Below, one piece after another: positions 42,252 through 47,889 of a stretch of 47,889 nucleotides of DNA. The stretch covers positions 1 through 47,889 of the forward strand of contig CAMWIJ010000016.1 of NCBI GenBank assembly GCA_947174275.1, read 5' to 3'. Position 1 is the stretch's first letter, and the number at the start of each line of letters is the position of its first letter. The notes under the pieces were generated by a model. It was given only the letters and a program-made list of their open reading frames with translations, was not told the DNA's origin and ran no database searches. Both the position numbers and the translations under genes were made by a program. The DNA is from an uncultured Muribaculaceae bacterium (GTDB lineage Bacteria > Bacteroidota > Bacteroidia > Bacteroidales > Muribaculaceae).

Positions 42252-42475
42252 TAATTAAAACGGAGGCGTGAGACTGTTAGACTTATATCAAGCGCAGGTT
42301 CTGGACTACCTCTGTATTGGATACAAGAATAAAGCTCACGCCTCGGAAAGTATATAGTCATGGCTATACACAACCAAGGGGAGCGTCATGCAAGTCTCTC
42401 AATACAGTATGAATTGTCCAGATTCACGCTTGAGAAAAGCACTAAACGCTTCCGATAAAACATTTTGTCACTCTT
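42252..42475 (-). ncRNA. Candidate 6S-like rod-shaped RNA
   Basis: Three perfect helices nest in order: 42288-42294 with 42427-42433 (TCAAGCG), 42300-42306 with 42416-42422 (TCTGGAC), and 42312-42319 with 42400-42407 (CTGTATTG). Together they make a long interrupted rod. A consensus -7 element precedes the predicted minus-strand 5' end and a T-run lies near 42253. A 10-bp perfect stem (42263-42272 with 42335-42344, GAGGCGTGAG) is mutually exclusive with the rod topology, suggesting two states. This resembles 6S RNA, but it could instead be the leader of the lipoprotein gene. Confidence 0.5.
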
Positions 42476-42481
42476 GACATG

Positions 42482-42489
42482 CAAATTTA
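42482..42489 (-). promoter_or_regulatory. Promoter -7 element of the rod-shaped RNA
   Basis: TAAATTTG on the minus strand, with a near-consensus TTTCG about 20 bases further upstream. It places the RNA start around 42475. Confidence 0.5.
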
Positions 42490-42543
42490 CTATTTTTTTT
42501 GGGTAAATCCGAAATTCCGGTGCATAAATGATACCAATTTGTA

Positions 42544-42629
42544 TAGATGCTCTCTGGAGCATCCGCTAAAATATTGAAAGTAATAGTAGAAGCGGATGCT
42601 TCAGGAAACATCCCTACATATTTATGCAG
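42544..42629. repeat. REPIN-like paired palindromes
   Basis: Two hairpin-forming units in inverted orientation (around 42546-42567 and 42591-42628). The left unit contains a perfect GATGCTC/GAGCATC hairpin, and both share AGCGGATGC-type inner ends. The right unit ends in CATCCCTACA, like the inner units of the element at 32518 (GTCCCTACA), so both belong to one wider family. Confidence 0.65.
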
Positions 42630-42676
42630 TGTAAAAAAGTCTGGCGTATTTTTTGTAATTTAGGCTGCTTTACAAA

Positions 42677-42709
42677 TAAAAAAATCTCCCAATTCTTTTT
42701 TTGAGAGAT
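42677..42709 (-). terminator. Intrinsic terminator of the aminotransferase-HAD unit
   Basis: On the minus strand ATCTCTCAA pairs with TTGGGAGAT around an 8-base loop and is followed by TTTTTTTATT. It closes the transcript that runs through the HAD gene and the broken small gene. Confidence 0.8.
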
Positions 42710-42750
42710 ATGAGACCGTTTGCAATACCGGTTTTATTGTTTGCTGTCTG

Positions 42751-42969
42751 TCATAAGTTAAGGCCGATAATCGCGACTGCTATCCCGACCATCTGAGCAA
42801 TGAAAAAATAGAAACGTTTTTTGCGGTATTACGTTTTCCATTCTTCCAGACATAGTGGCATATCCTTTACCAATTGTCGCTGGTGAGATTGTCTGATACT
42901 GAAAAACAACAGTACAAGTGTCGTGACTGCGACTATGATAATTCCAGTATAAAACAGCGTGTCTCCCAT
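42751..42969 (-). pseudogene. Small two-helix membrane protein interrupted by an in-frame TAA
   Basis: From ATG 42969 the minus frame encodes 46 residues with one membrane helix (FYTGIIIVAVTTLVLLFF) and ends at TAA 42831-42829. The same frame continues for 25 more codons (ending at TGA 42751) as RKKRFYFFIAQMVGIAVAII-type sequence, a second convincing membrane helix. The whole 72-codon frame therefore looks like one gene with a nonsense codon. It lies directly after the HAD gene and before the terminator. A recent mutation, a sequencing error or recoding are all possible; no homologue is known to me. Confidence 0.5.
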
Positions 42970-43035
42970 AAGTTCCCATTTTTTTTCTACCAATGTAACA
43001 CGGCCGAAGGTTTTGCTATAAGACCGGATTGTCTG

Positions 43036-43731
43036 TCAGATGGAATGGAGCAGTGCGGGGAGCTCGTCGAGCGATTTTATTTTGTATTGGGGGCGGTAGT
43101 CATTTGACGGAAGGGATACTTGCTGGGAGTGGACGTTGCGCCCGTCATCGATAAGCTGTATTGTAACCCAGCCGAGGCGGTTGGGCCAGAGAAAATCTTT
43201 CATCGGATTGTCGCCTACGTATACGAAACGGTCAATGACGGCATTCTGTTTCATCATGCGCTCGAAAGCGACAGGTGTGTATTTTTCGCCGCCGACAAGT
43301 TCAGATATTGAGATATTGTCAGGCGCGATAATGCGGTCGAGGCCGAGCGCCTTTATCTTGTTGGTCTGCGTGATGGCGCGTCCGTCAGTTATCAGGCCTA
43401 TGCGGTAGCCTTCATCTTTAAGATTTTGGATGACATCTAAAGCGTCGTCAGCCTTTATGTCGGGATAATGGTTGCGGTAGGTGGCTACCATGTGCGGAAT
43501 ATCATAGTCGACTGTTATGGATTGCTGTATCGAGCGGTTGAGCAGATATTCCTTAAGCGAGTCGAACGGATTCAGAGGGGCGTTAGCCATGACGTGCACC
43601 ATCTCGTCGTAGTTGAACGCGCTGTCGATGGATGCTATTTCCCGGGCCACCGCGCGGTAGCCCGATATAACGAAGTCTCGCTCCTTATATATTGTATCGT
43701 CGAGGTCGAAAGCTACAAGTGTCGGCATCAT
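43036..43731 (-). CDS. HAD-superfamily hydrolase
   Basis: Cytoplasmic phosphatase-like enzyme of 231 residues from the ATG at 43731. Motif I is AFDLDDTIYK (nucleophile Asp9, acid Asp11), motif II is LITDGRAITQ, the lysine of motif III is in TNKIKALGL, and motif IV is YVGDNPMKDF. The ATGATG start overlaps the stop codon of the aminotransferase gene, so translation is coupled. The substrate is unknown; a sugar or phosphosugar linked to the aminotransferase product is an inference from the coupling. Confidence 0.88.
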   Translation of the reverse strand: MMPTLVAFDLDDTIYKERDFVISGYRAVAREIASIDSAFNYDEMVHVMANAPLNPFDSLKEYLLNRSIQQSITVDYDIPHMVATYRNHYPDIKADDALDVIQNLKDEGYRIGLITDGRAITQTNKIKALGLDRIIAPDNISISELVGGEKYTPVAFERMMKQNAVIDRFVYVGDNPMKDFLWPNRLGWVTIQLIDDGRNVHSQQVSLPSNDYRPQYKIKSLDELPALLHSI

Positions 43732-44861
43732 ACAGCGGTATATTTGTTGATTAACTCGGCTACATGTCGAATCTGTTCGTCGGAAAGGGTAGTGGAGCTC
43801 GGCAGACACAACCCGTGGTCAAACAGACGCTCCGACACTCCGTTGAGATATGCCGGCGCATCGCTGTAAACCGGTTGCATGTGCATCGGACGCCATAGCA
43901 GACGTGTCTCGATATTGTGTGAGGCAAGAGTCAGGCGCAGTTGGTCAGCAGTGACGGGAGATGAGTCGGAGAGCAGGATTGTCGACAGCCAGTAGTTGGA
44001 ATTGAACTCCGCACCCGGATTGGAGTGGACCAAGACGTTGGCATTGCCGCGCAACATATCGGCATAAATGCCGTGGATGGCACGACGGCGGTTTACCCGC
44101 CAGTCAAGTTCTTCCATCTGCGCGCAACCGATGGCGGCGCTGACATTGCTCAGACGATAGTTGTAGCCGATAGTCTCGTGATAGTAATACGGACGGTTCT
44201 CGCGGGCTTGGGTTGCGAGAAACAATGCGCGTCGCGCGCTTTCCTCGTCGGGACATATCAGCGCGCCGCCTCCCGATGTGGTAATCATCTTGTTGCCGTT
44301 GAAACTCAGAATGCCGAAGCGGCCGATTGTGCCGCACTTGTGTCCGTTATATTCCGAGCCGATAGCCTCGGCGGCGTCCTCTACGACCGGAATGTCAAAC
44401 TCGGCTGCGATCTTCATTATCTCGTCGATTTTTGCCGGCATGCCGTAGAGATAAACAGCTATGATGGCTTTGGGCTTTCTTGAGGTGGCTTTGATGCGTT
44501 GCTCTATGGCATGACGCAGAAGCTGCGGATCGATATTCCAGGTGTCAGGCTCGCTGTCGACAAACACCGGTGTGGCGCCAAGATATACAATGGGATTGGC
44601 CGAAGCTGAAAATGTCATCGACTGACATATAACCTCGTCACCCTTGCCGACTCCGAGCAGGTCAAGCGCAAGATGTATGGCCGCAGTGCCTGCACTGAGA
44701 GCGACCACGTTTTTAACTCCGAGATAATCGTCAAGCAGAGCCTCGAAGCGGTTGACGTAAGGACCGAGCGGAGTAATCCACGTCGAATCGATAGCGTCTT
44801 TCACATATTTGTTTTCGTTGCCGGCGAGATGCGGCAATGACAGTTTTATTTGTTCTTCCAT
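43728..44861 (-). CDS. DegT/DnrJ/EryC1-family sugar aminotransferase
   Basis: PLP enzyme of 377 residues that makes amino sugars on nucleotide-sugar intermediates, as used in glycans and glycoproteins. Features are TWITPLGPYVNRFE (about 28-41), ALSAGTAAIHLALDLL (about 55-70, phosphate cup), VEDAAEAIGSEYNG (about 160-173, PLP Asp), and FNGNKMITTSGGG with the Schiff-base lysine at about 190. It is head-to-tail with the HAD gene and divergent from the TonB receptor. It might contribute to the polysaccharide locus, but lies 24 kb away and no other amino-sugar genes are near. Confidence 0.9.
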   Translation of the reverse strand: MEEQIKLSLPHLAGNENKYVKDAIDSTWITPLGPYVNRFEALLDDYLGVKNVVALSAGTAAIHLALDLLGVGKGDEVICQSMTFSASANPIVYLGATPVFVDSEPDTWNIDPQLLRHAIEQRIKATSRKPKAIIAVYLYGMPAKIDEIMKIAAEFDIPVVEDAAEAIGSEYNGHKCGTIGRFGILSFNGNKMITTSGGGALICPDEESARRALFLATQARENRPYYYHETIGYNYRLSNVSAAIGCAQMEELDWRVNRRRAIHGIYADMLRGNANVLVHSNPGAEFNSNYWLSTILLSDSSPVTADQLRLTLASHNIETRLLWRPMHMQPVYSDAPAYLNGVSERLFDHGLCLPSSTTLSDEQIRHVAELINKYTAV

Positions 44862-44895
44862 AGTACAAAATTACTCATTTTATCATTCGCACATA

Positions 44896-44903
44896 TAATT
44901 TTG
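44896..44903 (+). promoter_or_regulatory. Putative -7 element of the TonB receptor gene
   Basis: TAATTTTG on the plus strand, 67 bases before the receptor start. The -33 is weak. A mirror TAATTTTG on the minus strand (44866-44873) lies only a few bases before the aminotransferase start. Confidence 0.35.
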
Positions 44904-44969
44904 CATGTTTTTTATCGTTATTTTATCAGGATAAAAACGGTCCGGTCCAACATATATCTAATTATTGAG

Positions 44970-47390
44970 ATGAATCCACATAAATTCTGCATATCGGCAG
45001 TTCTTGTCATGGTCTGCGCAATTGTCGGCTATTCCCAGGTAAGACTTCACGGGAAGATCGTTGACAACGAGGATAAAGACCTCGAATTCGTATCGGTGCG
45101 CATAGCAGGTACGGCTCTCGGTGCCACTTCAGGTCTCGACGGCACATATACACTCACGGTGCCGCAGCGCGATACGATAAACGTTGTGTTCACCTGCATC
45201 GGCTACAAGGAGGTGAACCGCAGGCTTATCGATGCCGCAGGCGATGTGACGTTGAATGTCAAGATGATGCCCGCCACCTACGAAATCGGAGAGATAGAGG
45301 TCACCGACATAAAGAAGCAGACCTCGCAGATGCAGACTATCGATGCCTCCAATGTCAGAATTTCTCCTGATGCCACCGGAGGCAGTGTCGAGGCTATGCT
45401 CGCCACGCTTGCCGGCGTCAACTCCAACAACGAGATGTCGTCGCAATATTCGGTGCGCGGTGGCACCTACGACGAAAATTCAGTGTATATCAATGGCACG
45501 GAAGTGTATCGTCCGCAGCTTATATCATCGGGACAGCAGGAAGGATTGAGCATCATAAATCCGGATATGGTGGGTGCCATCGGTTTCTCTACCGGAGGGT
45601 TCGGCGCTGAATATGCCGACAAGATGTCGTCGGTGCTTGATATCACTTATCGTGAACCTGAGGCCTTCGAGGGCTCACTGTCGGCAAGTCTGATGGGCGG
45701 AAGCCTGACTCTCGGCCAGAATTCCCGCCATTTCTCGCAGCTCCACGGACTCCGCTACAAGCGCAATTCGTCGCTTCTGAGCTCTATGGATACAAAAGGG
45801 GAGTACAATCCCAACTTCCTTGACTATCAGACCAACATGGTGCTGAAGATGAACAGCCGGTGGCAGCTGTCTTTCCTTGGCAATATCGCAGTCAACAACT
45901 ATAACTTCACACCGACAAGCCGGCAGACAAACTTCGGCACCTCGGAAGATGCCAAACAGTTTAAAGTTTATTTTGACGGAAAAGAGAAAGACCGGTTCGA
46001 GACTTATTTCGGAGCGCTGAATCTGTCATACCGTCCGTCTGACGCAACGAAGTTCACTCTCCTCGCATCCGGATATCTCACAAATGAGCTTGTAAGCTAT
46101 GATATCTCCGGAGAATATTGGCTCGACCAGGCAGGAACTACCGGCGGCGGAGACTCCGGCAACGCCGTAGGCGGCGAACTCGGTGTAGGGCGCTATCACG
46201 AGCATGCGCGCAACCGCCTTAAAATGTCGGTGATGTCGCTCGGACTTAAAGGTGTCACCGGCATCAGGCATCACAACCTGTCGTATGGCATTGACTTCAA
46301 GCATGAGACTATCCATGAGCGTTCGCGCGAATGGGAACTGCGTGACTCTGCCGGATTTACGCTTCCCACCGACCCCGACGCTATCAAGATGATTTACAAC
46401 ATGTCGTCGCGCCACAACATTTCGTCAAACCGCGTGGCATTTTATGTGCAGGATTCCTATCGCGTCAATTCGTCGTCGGGCTATTTTGCCATCAATGGCG
46501 GATTGCGTTTCAGCTACTGGGATTTCAATAAGGAGTTCCTTGTGAGCCCGCGCGCGTCAGTTGCATTCGTGCCCGAACGCAACAGCAATCTGACCATGCG
46601 CGCTGCTGCAGGTCTGTATTATCAGTCGCCGTTCTATAAGGAATACCGCATGCCGGTCGCCGACGGTCTCGGCAATACTGTCATTGCGCTCAACAATGAG
46701 ATTAAATCCCAGCGCTCGATACATTTCATACTCGGCACCGATTATACGTTCCGCGCTTTCAACCGGCCGTTCAAACTTTCCGGCGAATTGTACTACAAGA
46801 ATTTAGGCAACCTGATACCCTATGAAATAGACAATCTCAAAATAGTGTATTCGGGCAAGAATGAGACATCGGGCTATACAGCCGGCCTTGACATGAAACT
46901 TTTCGGACAGTTTGTGCCGGGCACGGATTCATGGATTAGCTTCTCCCTGATGAAGACAAATGAAAAACTTAACGGGGTCAATGTGCCGCGTCCGACCGAC
47001 CAGCGCTATTCGTTTGCAATCTTCTTTACCGACTATTTCCCGAAATTTCCCAAGCTGAAGTTCTCGTTGCGCGGTATTCTGTCCGACGGACTGCCGACTA
47101 CAGCTCCCCACGGCTCGCGTGACAAGGGATATTTCCGGGCTCCGGCCTACAAACGCGTGGATGTCGGGCTGTCATACGCGTTGCTTTCGCCTCTTGGCGA
47201 AGGCGAAAATCGGTCGGGCATGCATCGGTATTTCAAATCGATGTGGCTCGGTTTCGACGTGTTCAACCTCCTCGACATCTCCAACGTAAGCTCATACTAC
47301 TGGGTGACCGACGTCAACAATATCCAGTACGCCGTACCCAACTACCTCACCCGCCGCCAGTTTAACGTCCGCCTGACGATAGACTTCTGA
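44970..47390 (+). CDS. TonB-dependent receptor with carboxypeptidase-regulatory domain
   Basis: Outer-membrane receptor of 806 residues from ATG 44970, chosen because it opens with a signal peptide (FCISAVLVMVCAIVGYSQ); the longer frame begins before the promoter. A CarboxypepD_reg-like domain (VRLHGKIVDNEDKDLEFVSV, about 23-110) is followed by the plug domain (VEAMLATLAGVNSNNEMSSQ, ending with the receptor SVRGGTYDENSVYINGTEV) and a beta-barrel ending in RRQFNVRLTIDF. No SusD partner is adjacent, so it is a SusD-independent receptor with unknown cargo. The ncRNA candidate at 47541 lies about 150 bases after its stop. Confidence 0.92.
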   Translation: MNPHKFCISAVLVMVCAIVGYSQVRLHGKIVDNEDKDLEFVSVRIAGTALGATSGLDGTYTLTVPQRDTINVVFTCIGYKEVNRRLIDAAGDVTLNVKMMPATYEIGEIEVTDIKKQTSQMQTIDASNVRISPDATGGSVEAMLATLAGVNSNNEMSSQYSVRGGTYDENSVYINGTEVYRPQLISSGQQEGLSIINPDMVGAIGFSTGGFGAEYADKMSSVLDITYREPEAFEGSLSASLMGGSLTLGQNSRHFSQLHGLRYKRNSSLLSSMDTKGEYNPNFLDYQTNMVLKMNSRWQLSFLGNIAVNNYNFTPTSRQTNFGTSEDAKQFKVYFDGKEKDRFETYFGALNLSYRPSDATKFTLLASGYLTNELVSYDISGEYWLDQAGTTGGGDSGNAVGGELGVGRYHEHARNRLKMSVMSLGLKGVTGIRHHNLSYGIDFKHETIHERSREWELRDSAGFTLPTDPDAIKMIYNMSSRHNISSNRVAFYVQDSYRVNSSSGYFAINGGLRFSYWDFNKEFLVSPRASVAFVPERNSNLTMRAAAGLYYQSPFYKEYRMPVADGLGNTVIALNNEIKSQRSIHFILGTDYTFRAFNRPFKLSGELYYKNLGNLIPYEIDNLKIVYSGKNETSGYTAGLDMKLFGQFVPGTDSWISFSLMKTNEKLNGVNVPRPTDQRYSFAIFFTDYFPKFPKLKFSLRGILSDGLPTTAPHGSRDKGYFRAPAYKRVDVGLSYALLSPLGEGENRSGMHRYFKSMWLGFDVFNLLDISNVSSYYWVTDVNNIQYAVPNYLTRRQFNVRLTIDF

Positions 47391-47432
47391 TATTTAAATT
47401 TGCGTAAGTACACGTAAATTTGGTACTATGTG

Positions 47433-47454
47433 GAGGGAGTTCTGCAACTCCCTC
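47433..47454. repeat. Solo hairpin related to the GGGTGTTGCAGAAC-arm family
   Basis: GAGGGAGTT (47433-47441) and AACTCCCTC (47446-47454) form a 9-bp stem. Its AGTTCTGCAACTCCCTC half differs from the right arm of the 39849 element by two bases, so it looks like a collapsed or single-arm copy. Confidence 0.6.
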
Positions 47455-47482
47455 TTAACTTGTTGGGAAAAACAATTTTTTT

Positions 47483-47503
47483 TGGTTCATTTATTTTGAA
47501 CCA
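47483..47503. promoter_or_regulatory. Palindrome upstream of the ncRNA promoter
   Basis: TGGTTCA and TGAACCA around a 7-base AT loop lie just before the -33 element of the ncRNA gene. It could be a binding site or a terminator for upstream transcription. Confidence 0.4.
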
Positions 47504-47534
47504 TTGTACATTTCAAAAACTTTCTTTAATTTTG
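47504..47534 (+). promoter_or_regulatory. Promoter of the structured RNA gene
   Basis: TTG (47504-47506) and TAATTTTG (47527-47534) are spaced by 20 bases, a good Bacteroidota promoter, giving a start near 47541. Confidence 0.65.
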
Positions 47535-47540
47535 CAAATG

Positions 47541-47887
47541 CAGGCCGTTTCGCAGAAGCCCCGGCCAAGGGCAACGCGGGAGGGTCGGCAGATATTTTGA
47601 AAAGCGTTTACTCGGCGCTCTTTCTTGGCTTGTAGAAACTTCGCAACTTTCAATCGTAGTCAAGAATGCAGCAAACAGTAGATGCCTTGTGGATATGTAT
47701 ATTTCGCCAGCAGCGAGCGTGTGAGCGTTAGCGGTTGGCATATTTACACATATTCTGCGTGAGGCTTCTGCAGGTTTGCTCGTTCTACTACGATGGGCAA
47801 TGCGAAGGCCTCTACAAGCGGAACGGGCAACAAGTACGGCTCTCACGTATTCTATGTTAATTTCCAAATAAATTTGGAGATTTTTTT
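47541..47887 (+). ncRNA. Structured non-coding RNA of unidentified family
   Basis: About 345 nt between a consensus promoter and a terminator, with no convincing reading frame. Perfect long-range helices include GCAGAAGCC (47552-47560) with 47763-47771, CGTAGT (47655-47660) with 47787-47792 extended by GCAAAC (47671-47676) with 47774-47779, CTTGTAG (47629-47635) with 47812-47818, and AGGCC..TTCGCA (47542-47554) with 47801-47811. Several of these cannot nest, so the fold is pseudoknotted or switches. An internal GC-rich hairpin lies around 47706-47739. I see none of the landmarks of tmRNA, RNase P RNA or SRP RNA. Confidence 0.7.
47862..47887 (+). terminator. Intrinsic terminator of the structured RNA
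   Basis: TCCAAAT (47863-47869) pairs with ATTTGGA (47872-47878) and is followed by seven T residues at 47881-47887. Confidence 0.8.
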
Positions 47888-47889
47888 GT

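Larger units (their letters stand above)
42209..43035. other. 827-base gap contents
   Basis: The gap between the lipoprotein and HAD genes holds the rod-shaped RNA, a REPIN-like repeat, a terminator and the interrupted small membrane-protein frame, all listed separately. No intact gene of normal length is present. Confidence 0.6.

Noticed and set aside
42758..42979. 73-codon minus-strand frame starting MGTYGRHAV
   Set aside because: It is out of frame with the more convincing two-helix membrane protein at 42751-42969, and its translation has no membrane or domain character.
47526..47867. 113-codon minus-strand frame at the window end
   Set aside because: It is antisense to a region with promoter, strong RNA helices and terminator; the frame most likely stays open by chance over an RNA gene.
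47541..47887. Assigning this RNA to tmRNA, RNase P RNA or SRP RNA
   Set aside because: No tRNA-like acceptor with tag reading frame, no GAAAGUCCGGGC-like core and no SRP Alu or S-domain tetraloop pattern could be found by eye.
1..47889. CRISPR arrays, rRNA and tRNA genes
   Set aside because: No regularly spaced direct repeats, no rRNA landmarks and no cloverleaf with a GGTTCRA-type T-arm were noticed in the intergenic regions.

Overview
The window reads as chromosomal DNA of a gut-type Bacteroidales, most like Muribaculaceae by gene content. The evidence is protein family content (DUF4827-type lipoprotein, SusD-less TonB receptor with a carboxypeptidase-regulatory domain, EpsG/Wza/Wzc exopolysaccharide genes, rubrerythrin, an mre-mrdA-rodA cluster) and many copies of the Bacteroidota promoter (TTTG about 19-21 bases before TAnnTTTG). 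Start sites rarely have a strong Shine-Dalgarno sequence, as expected for the phylum. The species call is inference.

Layout. (1) 72-3216, minus: a galactose operon, galK-galM-nucleotidyltransferase. (2) 3472-4047, minus: iron-type superoxide dismutase with its terminator. (3) 4167-10316, plus: a metal-efflux set consisting of a small His-rich exported protein, a His-rich periplasmic adaptor, an RND pump of the heavy-metal class and a TolC-like outer membrane factor with its own promoter. (4) 10425-19852: an exopolysaccharide locus with Wza-like export lipoprotein, Wzc-like tyrosine kinase, EpsG-like polymerase, GT2, GT8 and TupA-like ATP-grasp on plus, then an acyltransferase and a GT4 on minus. 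The glycosyltransferase part is visibly more AT-rich than its surroundings. (5) 20060-27485: rubrerythrin (+), ZIP transporter, glutamine synthetase, CBM9-like protein, LysE-type exporter and a secreted GH13 amylase (all -). (6) 27787-35281, minus: purH-mreB-mreC-mreD-mrdA-rodA, the cell elongation module. (7) 35421-41144: flavodoxin, Ogt-type methyltransferase, NrnA-like DHH phosphoesterase, DUF4827 lipoprotein, phosphoglucosamine mutase, NlpC/P60 hydrolase and ribosomal protein L34. (8) 41360-44861, minus: an unknown lipoprotein, a likely structured RNA, a small membrane-protein frame broken by a stop, a HAD hydrolase and a DegT-type aminotransferase. (9) 44970-47390, plus: a TonB-dependent receptor, followed by a free-standing structured RNA gene that runs to the window end.

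The most interesting material is non-coding. Bases 47541-47887 look like a complete RNA gene of about 345 nt with promoter, several long-range perfect helices (some mutually knotted) and a terminator; I cannot assign it to a known family. Bases 42252-42475 (minus) look like a rod-shaped RNA of about 220 nt resembling 6S RNA. At least four intergenic sites (32518, 39849, 41275, 47433) carry a shared arm built on GGGTGTTGCAGAAC, mostly as terminal inverted repeats. One of them sits inside the mre operon and encloses a second palindromic repeat family that recurs at 42544. A 16-bp perfect hairpin lies over the first codons of galM, and a 10-bp inverted repeat straddles the promoter of the efflux outer membrane gene.
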